Assembly: GCA_964584325.1 (NCBI GenBank)
Contig: CAZOZP010000001.1
Location: forward strand, 1-64,000
Origin: CAZOZP01 sp964584325
GTDB taxonomy: Bacteria; Bacteroidota; Ignavibacteria; Ignavibacteriales; Melioribacteraceae
Direction of reading: 5' to 3'
DNA length: 64,000 bases
Shown here one piece after another: positions 19,792 to 27,854 of this stretch. The notes under the pieces were generated by a model. It saw only the letters and a list, made by a program, of their open reading frames with translations. It was not told the origin of the DNA and did not search any database. The translations under genes were made by a program, and so were the position numbers. The first letter of the stretch is position 1; the number at the start of each line of letters is the position of its first letter.

Positions 19792-20804
19792 TGAAAAATA
19801 TAGTTCTTAAAGATGATTTTCGTGAATATGAAATAAGGCCTCAGGATGAATTTGACAGATACCTTGAACTTATTGCTGAAGATGTAGAGAAAATATTCGG
19901 TTCTGAAGCAGGAAAGTATTTCTATTACTGTCCGGCTTGTGAACATAAAGAATCTAAAGTTGCATTTTCAAAAGGAAGGTTCATCTACAGGGAATGTTCT
20001 AATTGCGAAACCATTTATCTTTCCCCCAGGCCTACGAGAGAAATGCTGCACGAGTTCTTTGATAAATCAGAAGGTCTGAAATACTGGAACTCGAAAGTTA
20101 TACAGGAAACTTCTTCAAGAGTAACACATGTATTTAATCCAAGAGTAAGATGGGTGCTCCAGTCAGCAGATATCCAGGGAGTTAGTTCAGAAAATTATTG
20201 CGATATTTATACCAAATATGTGCCTTATGTTGACAGGCTAAGAGAAGACGGAAATTTTTCCGAATCTTTTTCTTATAGACCTAACCGGGAAATATCACAG
20301 AAACTTGAAGACGGAAGCTATAAGATTATCAATTCCAGGGAAGATATTGAGAAGGGAAGCATATCAGTAATTACAGCCTTTGAAGTATTTGACAGATTTT
20401 ACAATCCGAATACAATGATGGATTTTATTGATCATGCACTAAAAAAAGATGGACTTCTTTTTCTGACTACTCTTTCTGCTTCCGGGTTGGACTTGCAGAT
20501 ACTTAAAGAAAAATCCAGGAGTCTGATTCCTCCGCTTCATTTAAATATATTTTCAGTGGAAGGAATGATTGAATTTCTCAAAAGACATAATTATGAGATA
20601 ATCGAACTAAGTACTCCGGGTGTTCTTGATACAAGTATAATATCAAATGCCGCAAAAACTCAGACAGATTTAGAACTGCCGAAATTTTTAAGAGATATTT
20701 CTAACAGAAGGGACGATAACATCAAGCAGGCGTTCCAGGAATTTTTACAAAGAGCTATGTTAAGCTCGCATTTAAGAATAGTAGCAAAAAAAATAAAGGA
20801 GTAA
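19791..20804 (+). CDS. zinc-ribbon methyltransferase-like protein with degenerate SAM motif
   Basis: A 337-residue protein. The N-terminus holds a four-Cys ribbon (CPAC and CSNC, residues about 45-70) followed by IYLSPRPTREML, the usual opening of a class of sugar C- or N-methyltransferase-like proteins. The downstream part keeps family blocks: TAFEVFDRFYNP, LKKDGLLFLTT and PPLHLNIFSVEGM. The glycine-rich SAM-binding motif I, normally like VLDIGCGxG, is replaced by a segment reading YCDIYTKYV with no glycine. So it may bind SAM weakly, bind another ligand, or have lost activity. It is translationally coupled to the oxidoreductase before it and lies 3 bases from the SIS gene. Confidence 0.72.
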   Translation: MKNIVLKDDFREYEIRPQDEFDRYLELIAEDVEKIFGSEAGKYFYYCPACEHKESKVAFSKGRFIYRECSNCETIYLSPRPTREMLHEFFDKSEGLKYWNSKVIQETSSRVTHVFNPRVRWVLQSADIQGVSSENYCDIYTKYVPYVDRLREDGNFSESFSYRPNREISQKLEDGSYKIINSREDIEKGSISVITAFEVFDRFYNPNTMMDFIDHALKKDGLLFLTTLSASGLDLQILKEKSRSLIPPLHLNIFSVEGMIEFLKRHNYEIIELSTPGVLDTSIISNAAKTQTDLELPKFLRDISNRRDDNIKQAFQEFLQRAMLSSHLRIVAKKIKE

Positions 20805-20807
20805 ATT

Positions 20808-21407
20808 ATGGACAGGAAAGAAAACTTAAAAAACCACGTAATTGAATATAAAAAAGCATTAAACGATCTTATGGATCTTGTTGATCTTGATATTCTTGAG
20901 AAAATAGTTTCGGAGTTTATTCGCGCTCACAAAGAAGGTAAGACAGTTTATGTTGTCGGCAACGGCGGAAGTGCTGCAACAGCCTCTCATTTTCAGGTGG
21001 ATTTCGGGTTTTTTGTGAGATATTTCACTACCAAAAGAATTAAAATAAGAAGCTTGACAGATAACGTACCTATGATTACTGCAATTGGCAACGATCATTC
21101 ATACAATGACATATTTATAGATCAGATGAAAGACAATTTCAATGCCGGCGATGTACTTATCGCAATATCTGCCAGCGGCAATTCAATGAATGTAGTTAAG
21201 GCCGCTGAATATGCAAATGAACTTGGCGGAGTATCAATAGGATTTGTAGGATTTGAAGGAGGTAAACTAAAGGAAGTGTCACAAATATGCATGCATACTC
21301 CGAATCCCGTAAAACAATATGGACCTATTGAAGATCTTCACATGATACTTGATCATATGATGGTTTCATATTTAGCAAAAGATGAAGAGTTTTTATCAAT
21401 TAAATAG
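20808..21407 (+). CDS. SIS-domain phosphosugar isomerase, GmhA-like
   Basis: A 199-residue single SIS domain. GNGGSAATASHFQVDFG is the substrate phosphate-binding loop and AISASGNSMNVV the second phosphate-binding turn, both as in sedoheptulose-7-phosphate isomerase GmhA. The C-terminal IEDLHMILDHMM keeps the His seen in the GmhA active-site helix. The likely reaction is isomerization of sedoheptulose 7-phosphate to a heptose 7-phosphate, or a related ketose/aldose step. No HldE- or GmhB-like heptose genes are seen nearby, so standard ADP-heptose synthesis is not obviously the purpose. It fits the C7-sugar reading of the cluster. Confidence 0.85.
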   Translation: MDRKENLKNHVIEYKKALNDLMDLVDLDILEKIVSEFIRAHKEGKTVYVVGNGGSAATASHFQVDFGFFVRYFTTKRIKIRSLTDNVPMITAIGNDHSYNDIFIDQMKDNFNAGDVLIAISASGNSMNVVKAAEYANELGGVSIGFVGFEGGKLKEVSQICMHTPNPVKQYGPIEDLHMILDHMMVSYLAKDEEFLSIK

Positions 21408-21415
21408 AGAATGTA

Positions 21416-22156
21416 ATGAAAATAGATTTTACAGGTCAGACAGTCCTGATTACAGGAGCTACTATGGGCATCGGTCAAATAACGGCCGATTTGTTTGCCG
21501 AAAACGGAGCTAACCTCATTCTTACAGGTATTGAAACAGACCTGATTGAAAAATTCAATAAAGAATATGAAGGGAGTAGAAAATACTTTTATGTGGATTT
21601 CACAAAGACGGATTCGATAGAAAATCTTTGCAGGGAACTGGATAATTTCCCGAGAATTGATGTTCTTATTAATAATGCCGGAATAAACATTATTGACGAT
21701 TTTATTGAGACTCAGGAAAAACATTATGACCTTATAATGAATATCAATGTGAAAGGTCCTTATACATTAAGTAAATATATTGCCCGAAGAATGAAAGAAA
21801 ATAATTATGGAAGGATTGTGAACCTCGCCTCTATCTGGAGCAAGATATCACGTCCGAAACGGGCACTTTATACTATGTCTAAAAATGCAGTTTATGGTTT
21901 AACGCAAACAATGGCAATAGAACTTGCTCAGTTCAATATACTTGTAAATGCAATTTCACCGGGATTTACACTTACCGAGTTAACAGCTAGAACAAACACA
22001 AAAGAGGAAATCGAATACCTTTCATCATTCATTCCGATTAAGAGAATGGCTGAACCTGTTGAACAGGCAAAAACAATTGCTTTTCTTGCCAGTAATCTGA
22101 ATACATATATTACCGGTCAGAACATAGCAGTTGACGGAGGATACACAATTGTATAA
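21416..22156 (+). CDS. short-chain dehydrogenase/reductase (SDR)
   Basis: A 246-residue classical SDR. The cofactor motif is TGATMGIG, NNAGIN follows, the catalytic Ser lies in LASIWSK and the Tyr-Lys pair in YTMSK. The C-terminus ends VDGGYTI as usual. It resembles 3-oxoacyl-ACP-reductase-like and sugar-dehydrogenase-like SDRs; the exact substrate cannot be read. Within the cluster it probably acts on a sugar or cyclitol ketone. It sits 8 bases after the SIS gene and ends one base before the cyclase-like gene, so co-transcription is nearly certain. Confidence 0.88.
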   Translation: MKIDFTGQTVLITGATMGIGQITADLFAENGANLILTGIETDLIEKFNKEYEGSRKYFYVDFTKTDSIENLCRELDNFPRIDVLINNAGINIIDDFIETQEKHYDLIMNINVKGPYTLSKYIARRMKENNYGRIVNLASIWSKISRPKRALYTMSKNAVYGLTQTMAIELAQFNILVNAISPGFTLTELTARTNTKEEIEYLSSFIPIKRMAEPVEQAKTIAFLASNLNTYITGQNIAVDGGYTIV

Positions 22157-22157
22157 T

Positions 22158-23213
22158 ATGATAATTAAATCAAGTATGCGTGATTATGAAGTTAATTTCA
22201 TAAGCGATTTCAGAGAATCACTTGAAAAAGAACTCTTGCCCGGCGATACAATGATTATTGACAGAATTATCTATAATCTGAATAAACCGGCATTTGAAAA
22301 TTTGCCTGAAAATAACAGAATGATAATAATTGATGCAACCGAAACACAAAAGAGTTATCTGGAATTAGCTCCTATTATTCAGGATTTAATAGAAAACGGA
22401 TTCAAGAAGAATCATAGGCTATTTGCTGTTGGCGGAGGAATAACTCAGGACTGTACAGCCTTCATTTCATCGATTCTCTACAGAGGCGTTGACTGGCTTT
22501 TCTATCCAACTACCTTGCTTGCTCAGGGAGATAGCTGTATCGGAAGCAAGACATCAATTAACTTTGGCAAGTATAAAAACCAGATAGGCAATTTTTACTC
22601 GCCAAAAGCCATTTTCATCTGGACTAACTTTCTTAAAACACTCGAAAGACGAGAACTACTTTCAGGTTTAGGAGAAATGGCACATTACTTCCTCGTTTCA
22701 GGTGAAGAAGATTTCTTAAAGTATTCTGAAGATTATGAAAAAGTTTTTACTGACTTTGATGTTCTTGAAAAAGTAATTCAGAGAAGTCTGGCTATCAAAA
22801 AAAGCTATATTGAAATAGATGAATTCGATAAAAACGAGAGACAGGTTTTTAATTACGGACATTCATTCGGTCACGCAATAGAAGCCCTTACGGATTTTGC
22901 CGTTCCTCATGGTATTGCCGTTAGTATAGGAATGGATATGGCGAATTTCTTTTCTGTAAAGTATGGTTATATGAGTTCCTCAGATAGAGAGAGAATCAGG
23001 GAATTTTTGAAAAAAATCTGGAAAGGTTATTCAATAAAAAATCTTGATCAGGCAAAATATGAATCTGCATTACGAAAGGATAAAAAAAACAAAGGCAGCC
23101 TGCTTGGTTTAATACTTAGTAAAGGCCCGGGCAAAACATTCAAGGATTTCCATCCTCTTGATGAACAGTTCTCGGCCTGGTTAAAAGAATATTTTGACAA
23201 TGAATGTGAATAG
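22158..23213 (+). CDS. dehydroquinate-synthase-superfamily sugar-phosphate cyclase
   Basis: A 351-residue protein of the AroB superfamily. VGGGITQD (91-98) is the NAD site, PTTLLAQGDSCIGSKTS the substrate and metal region with Lys131, and NYGHSFGHAIEA carries metal-binding histidines. The region NFGKYKN (135-141) is closer to what I remember of sedoheptulose-7-phosphate cyclases (NFGxHKN) than to the NxPxGKN of true AroB; this is memory, not alignment. With transketolase and a GmhA-like isomerase in the same operon, cyclization of a C7 sugar phosphate to a cyclitol is a reasonable inference. A divergent AroB using a 2-keto-3-deoxy acid is the main alternative. I chose ATG 22158, one base after the SDR stop. 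Confidence 0.82.
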   Translation: MIIKSSMRDYEVNFISDFRESLEKELLPGDTMIIDRIIYNLNKPAFENLPENNRMIIIDATETQKSYLELAPIIQDLIENGFKKNHRLFAVGGGITQDCTAFISSILYRGVDWLFYPTTLLAQGDSCIGSKTSINFGKYKNQIGNFYSPKAIFIWTNFLKTLERRELLSGLGEMAHYFLVSGEEDFLKYSEDYEKVFTDFDVLEKVIQRSLAIKKSYIEIDEFDKNERQVFNYGHSFGHAIEALTDFAVPHGIAVSIGMDMANFFSVKYGYMSSSDRERIREFLKKIWKGYSIKNLDQAKYESALRKDKKNKGSLLGLILSKGPGKTFKDFHPLDEQFSAWLKEYFDNECE

Positions 23214-23222
23214 GCAAAACAA

Positions 23223-23675
23223 ATGATTTATGATTCAATTGAAAATGCACAGCTTTATTACGGTATTCATCCGGATATCAAGGACGGACTTGAATACTTG
23301 AGGCAGCTTAGTCCGGATGTTGCTGTAGGCGAGTATAAAGTAAATGAAAATGTAAAAGCTATAGTAAGTGAATACGAAACAAAAGCTGTTTTCGAAAGAG
23401 GATATGAGGCGCACAAATATGTTATTGATGTCCAATTCCCTATTATCGGACGGGAAAGAATAAAATGGTCTTATGCAGAAGGGATGGATATTAATATTCC
23501 TTATGATGAAAAGAAAGACCGAACATTTTATAAGAATCCTAATAGTACAACACACGTTGATATTGGTAACGGATTCTTTGCAATCATGTTTCCTTCAGAT
23601 GCTCATGGGCCGCAACATTATATCGATAAACCGGAATTAATTAAGAAAGTTACATTAAAAATTAAAATGTTTTAA
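23223..23675 (+). CDS. YhcH/YjgK/YiaL (DUF386) family protein
   Basis: A 150-residue single cupin-like domain. Typical YhcH-family features are visible: an early GEYKVNENVKAIVSEYETK stretch, the EAHKYVIDVQF motif, and a C-terminal FPSDAHGPQHY with likely metal-binding histidines. Relatives occur in sialic-acid and uronate operons, where they are believed to be sugar anomerases or isomerases. Here it would adjust the anomeric form of an intermediate before nucleotidyl transfer, which fits the CMP-sugar-synthetase-like gene 4 bases downstream. That role is inference. Confidence 0.83.
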   Translation: MIYDSIENAQLYYGIHPDIKDGLEYLRQLSPDVAVGEYKVNENVKAIVSEYETKAVFERGYEAHKYVIDVQFPIIGRERIKWSYAEGMDINIPYDEKKDRTFYKNPNSTTHVDIGNGFFAIMFPSDAHGPQHYIDKPELIKKVTLKIKMF

Positions 23676-23679
23676 GATT

Positions 23680-24360
23680 ATGAATATACCTGAAATCAAA
23701 GCACTCATTTTTATGAAATATCATTCTGAAAGAGTACCTTTTAAGAATGTTCGTCCGTTAGCAGGTAAACCCCTTTTCCATTGGATTATGGAAGAACTCG
23801 GGAAATCAAAGTATATAAAAGAGATTATCATTAATACAGATTCTGAAATTATTGCCGAAGAAGCACAGAAGAATTTCCCGGTTACAATTCATATGCGTCC
23901 GGAGTATCTGCTGAAAATAACCAGCAATGAAGCCAATCAGATTCTTGAATATGATATTAATAATACCGAGGGAGAGTATTTCCTGCAAACACATAGTACA
24001 AATCCTTTATTAAAAGCTTCTACAATTGATAAATCAATTGAGACATTTTTTGCTTCTGAGGGATATGATTCATTGTTTTCGGTTACACCGCTTCAGAAAA
24101 GGTTTTTTTATCAGGACGGCAAGCCGTTAAATCATGATCCCGAAAAACTCATCAAGACCCAGGAACTGCCATATATATATGAAGAAAATTCCTGTATATA
24201 TATTTTCTCAAGAAACGTATTTAATCAATACAAAAATAGGATTGGAAAGAAATCGCTTTTATTCCCAATGGATAAAATAGAAGCACAGGATATTGACGAG
24301 GAATATGAGTTTATGCTTGCTGAATACCTGATGAAAATGAGGCTTGAAAGTGAGAAATAA
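23680..24360 (+). CDS. CMP-sugar-synthetase-like cytidylyltransferase
   Basis: A 226-residue protein of the NeuA/KdsB-like cytidylyltransferase family. The N-terminal nucleotide-binding element reads HSERVPFKNVRPLAGKPL, matching the family's SxRxPxKNxRxLxGKPL. INTDSEIIAEEA and QTHSTNPLLKASTID correspond to the conserved TDS and substrate regions. The first motif lacks the initial ARGGS of sialic-acid enzymes (MKYHSER instead), so the acceptor is likely not a classical sialic acid. It would activate the cluster's product as a CMP derivative for transfer. It ends within the start of the next gene. Confidence 0.84.
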   Translation: MNIPEIKALIFMKYHSERVPFKNVRPLAGKPLFHWIMEELGKSKYIKEIIINTDSEIIAEEAQKNFPVTIHMRPEYLLKITSNEANQILEYDINNTEGEYFLQTHSTNPLLKASTIDKSIETFFASEGYDSLFSVTPLQKRFFYQDGKPLNHDPEKLIKTQELPYIYEENSCIYIFSRNVFNQYKNRIGKKSLLFPMDKIEAQDIDEEYEFMLAEYLMKMRLESEK

Positions 24361-25024
24361 CCTTATTTTCCTTTCTCATATTTTAGATGTTAATACACCC
24401 ACTTACGGAAATAGAGATAGTTTGGAAATAAGGGAACCATCTTCAATTAAGAATGGAGCAAGTGCAAATTCATCAGAGTGGAATTTCTCATCAAATCATT
24501 TTGGTACTCATATAGATACTCCTAAACATTTTGATGACAAAGGGAAAACTCTTACTGATTATGATGCATCTTATTTCTATTCCGAAATAATTCAGATAAT
24601 GGATATTCCTTGCCTTAGTGGTGTCTTAGTTGGAGAAGAGAATTTACCTGGAAATATTGAAAAGGAAACTGAAGTACTGCTGATTCGTACAGGTTATGAA
24701 AAATTCAGGGATCAAGACAAATATTGGAACGATAATCCGGGAATATCGCCCGGGTTATCTCTCTTATTAAGAAAGAATTACCCCAAGCTCAAATTCTTAG
24801 GTTTCGATTTTATTTCCTTAACATCCTGGAATTACAGAAGTGAAGGGAAAGAAGCACATTTAAATCTTCTAAGTTCTGAAAGAATTAATGTCAGACCGAT
24901 TATGATTGTCGAAGATATGAAACTAAGTCAGCTTCAAGGGAATCCTGATTGGATTATGATTTCTCCTTTACTTGTTCGTGGCACAAACGGATCTCCCGTA
25001 ACTGTTACCGCATGCCTTTCTTAA
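24350..25024 (+). CDS. cyclase-family metal-dependent hydrolase (kynurenine-formamidase-like fold)
   Basis: About 224 residues. The motif HFGTHIDTPKH (residues 50-60) is the HxGTHxDxPxH metal-binding signature of the cyclase family (Pfam PF04199), which includes kynurenine formamidase and isatin hydrolase. The rest, with LLIRTGYEKF and FLGFDFISLTSW, also fits. The family hydrolyses amide or lactam bonds or catalyses ring formation. At the end of a sugar cluster it may remove or shift an acyl group or close a lactone or lactam. The start is GTG 24350 (AGG 7 bases upstream) or TTG 24344, both overlapping the cytidylyltransferase. No tryptophan-degradation genes are nearby. Confidence 0.82.
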   Translation: MRNNLIFLSHILDVNTPTYGNRDSLEIREPSSIKNGASANSSEWNFSSNHFGTHIDTPKHFDDKGKTLTDYDASYFYSEIIQIMDIPCLSGVLVGEENLPGNIEKETEVLLIRTGYEKFRDQDKYWNDNPGISPGLSLLLRKNYPKLKFLGFDFISLTSWNYRSEGKEAHLNLLSSERINVRPIMIVEDMKLSQLQGNPDWIMISPLLVRGTNGSPVTVTACLS

Positions 25025-25100
25025 CAGCTCGTGCTTATCCTACAAAAATTATTTATATTTACACCTGAAATGATTTATCGCGGGCAACAGAATATGAAAT

Positions 25101-25176
25101 TCACCACGAAGACACAACGGCACAAAGAAGATAAGGAAACAAACTTCTTCATGGCTTTGTGACTTGGTGGTAAAAC
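25101..25176. repeat. imperfect palindromic repeat, CACCAC/CACAAAG type, copy 1
   Basis: The left arm (about 25101-25130) reads CACCACGAAGACACAACGG and continues into CACAAAGAAG. The reverse complement of 25143-25173 gives ACCACCAAGTCACAAAGCC and then GAAGAAG, so the two arms form a long imperfect inverted repeat around a short centre. The same layout recurs at 26626-26697. The right arm ends in GGTGGTAAAA directly before the next gene. It has the size and form of a small MITE-like element, but no target-site duplication is clear. Confidence 0.7.
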
Positions 25177-25186
25177 AAAAATTATT

Positions 25187-26614
25187 ATGACAAATTTTCA
25201 AGACTTAAATAAAATGCTTGAAGTCGGTGAAAACGAAAACACTGAATTCAAAACTTCATTCAGCAACGAAGTAGTTGAAACGCTGGTAGCTTTTGCAAAC
25301 ACATCCGGAGGCAGCGTAATCATAGGTATTTCCGATGAGAAAGTTATTAAAGGTTTAGAATTAGGGAATGAAACTGTTCAAAATTGGCTTAATGAAATAA
25401 AATTAAAAACCTCACCATTCATTTTGCCTGATTTTAATATCTATGAAATATCCGGCAATAAAAGTGTGGTTGTCTTTTCGGTTCAGGAATACCCTGTTAA
25501 ACCTGTTTCTTTTCGGGGAAAGTATTTTAAGCGTGTTGGTAATTCTAATCATCTGCTCAGTACTTCAGAAGTTGTAAATATGCATTTGAAAACATTTAAT
25601 ACAAGCTGGGATTACTATTTAAATAATAATTTCTCTCTGGATCACATTTCTTTGGAAAAAGTTCAGGCATCTATCACAAAATATAATTCAGAAGGAGGAT
25701 CGGTTACAGAAAATCCTATTAGTTTTCTTAAGAAAAAGGATTTACTGCGTGAAAATGACATAACAAATGCAGCATTCCTTTTGTTTATGAAAAACGATTC
25801 TGTCTTTTCTACAATTGAACTTGGCCGTTTCCAAGATGAGATTTTAATAAAAGACAGTGCGAGAACTCAGACTGATATAATATCTGAAATAGAAATTGTA
25901 ATGAATTTCGTAATGAAACACATTAATAGAGAAGTGATTATTACCGGAAGACCGCAGAATTATCAAAGGTGGCAATACCCTCCTGAGGCTTTGCGGGAAA
26001 TTGTATTGAATATGATTGTACACCGCGACTATTCTTCGGCATCGGATTCTATTGTGAAGATTTATGAACATAAGATCGAATTTTACAACCCGGGAAGGCT
26101 CCCTGATAACTTGACTACTAGTGATCTTTTGAGTAATAATTATAAATCAACACCGCGAAATAAGCTTATTGCTGATTATTTTAAGAGTATTGGTGTTATT
26201 GAAAAGTATGGGGCCGGTATCAGAAGGATTATTTCAAGTTTCGAGGATGAGGGGCTGCCGGTGCCGGAGTTTAGAAATATTTCTGACGGGTTTATGGTTA
26301 CTGTTTTTGACTCTGATTATTCAAATTTTGTGAATAGTCTTAGAGAAAGGAAGGAGTACTATTATCGGGAAAGAAGAAGTAATGTCCCAGAAAATGTCCC
26401 AGAAAATGTCCCAGAAAATGTCCCAGAAAATGGACGACTTGAATTGATTGTTAGTGAAATGAAAAAAGATAATAGAGTAAGTATCTCGATTTTGGCTAAT
26501 ATTGCCGGTGTTACGGAAAAGACTATTAAAAGGGATATTCTCAAGTTGAAGGAGCTAAGTAAATTAAAGAGAATAGGCCCTGATAAAGGTGGATATTGGG
26601 AGATAAAAAATTAG
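25187..26614 (+). CDS. AlbA_2-domain ATP-binding putative transcriptional regulator
   Basis: A 475-residue protein. The N-terminal E-x-x-x-E-F-K-T-S element and GGSVIIGISDEK (about 15-60) mark the AlbA_2 (Schlafen-type) domain. The central NMIVHRDYSS and later EKYGAGIRRI match the associated HATPase_c_4-like region. A linker of four NVPE repeats (encoded at 26381-26428) leads to a C-terminal winged-helix-like segment, VSISILANIAGVTEKTIKRDI. Such proteins occur widely as accessory regulators or defence-linked genes of unknown ligand. It has no link to sugar metabolism, lies between two palindromic repeats, and separates the sugar cluster from gmd, so it looks like an inserted passenger. Confidence 0.85.
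   Translation: MTNFQDLNKMLEVGENENTEFKTSFSNEVVETLVAFANTSGGSVIIGISDEKVIKGLELGNETVQNWLNEIKLKTSPFILPDFNIYEISGNKSVVVFSVQEYPVKPVSFRGKYFKRVGNSNHLLSTSEVVNMHLKTFNTSWDYYLNNNFSLDHISLEKVQASITKYNSEGGSVTENPISFLKKKDLLRENDITNAAFLLFMKNDSVFSTIELGRFQDEILIKDSARTQTDIISEIEIVMNFVMKHINREVIITGRPQNYQRWQYPPEALREIVLNMIVHRDYSSASDSIVKIYEHKIEFYNPGRLPDNLTTSDLLSNNYKSTPRNKLIADYFKSIGVIEKYGAGIRRIISSFEDEGLPVPEFRNISDGFMVTVFDSDYSNFVNSLRERKEYYYRERRSNVPENVPENVPENVPENGRLELIVSEMKKDNRVSISILANIAGVTEKTIKRDILKLKELSKLKRIGPDKGGYWEIKN
26381..26428 (+). repeat. four tandem 12-base units encoding NVPE
   Basis: The unit AATGTCCCAGAA is repeated four times without any mismatch, followed by a partial AATG. It lies inside the AlbA_2 gene and encodes NVPE-NVPE-NVPE-NVPE in the linker before the winged-helix segment. 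Because the unit is a multiple of three, copy-number change would alter linker length without a frameshift. Confidence 0.95.
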
Positions 26615-26625
26615 AAACTTAAACA

Positions 26626-26697
26626 TTCACCACAAAGGCACAACGGCACAAAGGGGAAAATTAATAAAGTTCTTCGTGCCTTGGTGCCCTGGTGGTA
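26626..26697. repeat. imperfect palindromic repeat, CACCAC/CACAAAG type, copy 2
   Basis: The left arm at 26626-26655 reads TTCACCACAAAGGCACAACG and continues with GCACAAAG. The right arm at 26672-26697, read in reverse complement, gives TTACCACCAGGGCACCAAGG and then CACGAAG. The arms pair imperfectly around a roughly 16-base centre. It is the counterpart of copy 1 on the other side of the AlbA_2 gene and ends just before the gmd ribosome-binding site. Confidence 0.72.
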
Positions 26698-26712
26698 AAA
26701 ATCGGAGAAAAA

Positions 26713-27804
26713 ATGAAAAAAGCATTAATTACAGGTATCACTGGTCAGGATGGCAGTTATTTAAGCGAGATACTTCTTGAAAAAGGATATGAAGTTCACG
26801 GGATAATCCGTCGTGCAAGTTCTTTTAACACGCAAAGAATTGATCATTTATATGGGAACCCTGAAATTTACGGGAAGAAACTTTTCCTGCACTACGGCGA
26901 TATGGTTGATACAAGCAGTATGAACCGACTTCTTGAGAAAATAGAACCGGATGAAATTTATAATCTTGCTGCCCAAAGCCATGTGAAAGTATCTTTTGAT
27001 GTGCCGGATTACACTGCTCAGGTTGATGCTCTTGGTACTCTTCGTTTCCTTGATGCTATTCGCGAAACAGGATTAGGACATCAGACAAAGCTTTACCAGG
27101 CAAGTACGAGCGAGCTATATGGCAAGGTACAGGAAATACCGCAGAGTGAAACTACTCCTTTTTATCCGCGATCTCCTTATGCTGTTGCTAAATTATACGG
27201 CTACTGGATAATGGTGAACTATCGCGAAGCATATAATATATATGCAAGTAACGGAATTCTGTTTAACCACGAATCTCCGCGCAGGGGCGAAATATTTGTT
27301 ACAAGAAAGATTACACGTGCCGCAACAAGAATTGCTGTTGGAAGTGAGAGCAAATTGGTGTTGGGTAATCTGAATTCTAAACGCGACTGGGGTTACGCTC
27401 CTGAGTATTGTGAAGGTATGTGGAGAATTCTTCAGCACGAAACCGCGGAAGATTTTGTTTTGGCAACAGGTGTAACAAGAACGGTAAGGGAATTCACAGA
27501 GTTATCGTTTAAGGAATTAGGGATTGAATTGGAGTGGCAGGGAAGTGAAGCAAATGAGAAAGGTATTGTAAGTGCAGTGAATCCGCTATATAAAGAACTT
27601 TGTCCGAACGGGAAACTTAAAGCAGGAGATGTTTTAGTGGAAGTATCTCCTAAATATTACAGACCTACAGAAGTTGACTTGTTAATCGGGAATCCGGCTA
27701 AAGCGAAGGCTAAGCTCGGATGGGAAGCTAAGACGCAACTCGAGGAATTGGTGAAGGTAATGGTGGAAGCTGATCTTAGGGAAGTGCTAAGCGGGAGGAT
27801 TTAA
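26713..27804 (+). CDS. gmd: GDP-mannose 4,6-dehydratase
   Basis: A 363-residue extended SDR. The cofactor motif is TGITGQDGSYL, the conserved GIIRRASSFNTQRIDHLY stretch follows, and the catalytic YAVAK (Tyr-x-x-x-Lys) lies in SPYAVAKLYGYW. NHESPRRGEIFVTRKI is the family's hallmark. It converts GDP-D-mannose to GDP-4-keto-6-deoxymannose in the cytoplasm. I chose ATG 26713 with CGGAG 5 bases upstream. Together with fcl downstream it supplies GDP-L-fucose for the surface polysaccharide. The pair is split by a GxxExxY gene inside an inverted repeat. Confidence 0.96.
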   Translation: MKKALITGITGQDGSYLSEILLEKGYEVHGIIRRASSFNTQRIDHLYGNPEIYGKKLFLHYGDMVDTSSMNRLLEKIEPDEIYNLAAQSHVKVSFDVPDYTAQVDALGTLRFLDAIRETGLGHQTKLYQASTSELYGKVQEIPQSETTPFYPRSPYAVAKLYGYWIMVNYREAYNIYASNGILFNHESPRRGEIFVTRKITRAATRIAVGSESKLVLGNLNSKRDWGYAPEYCEGMWRILQHETAEDFVLATGVTRTVREFTELSFKELGIELEWQGSEANEKGIVSAVNPLYKELCPNGKLKAGDVLVEVSPKYYRPTEVDLLIGNPAKAKAKLGWEAKTQLEELVKVMVEADLREVLSGRI

Positions 27805-27835
27805 CCACAGAGAGCACGGAGGACACAGAGGTTAA
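27801..27835 (+). repeat. left inverted-repeat arm of the GxxExxY element
   Basis: This arm reads ACCACAGAGAGCACGGAGG and then ACACAGAGG. It matches the reverse complement of the arm at 28246-28276 with about three differences over 30 bases. It also overlaps the gmd stop codon and starts and ends with TTAACC and GGTTAA. The 9-base CACAGAG periodicity is like that of the CACAAAG repeats around the AlbA_2 gene. Confidence 0.75.
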
Positions 27836-27854
27836 AAATATAATAGGGGGCATT

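Noticed and set aside
26381..26428. CRISPR-like repeat
   Set aside because: The units are 12 bases long with no spacers and lie in a coding frame.
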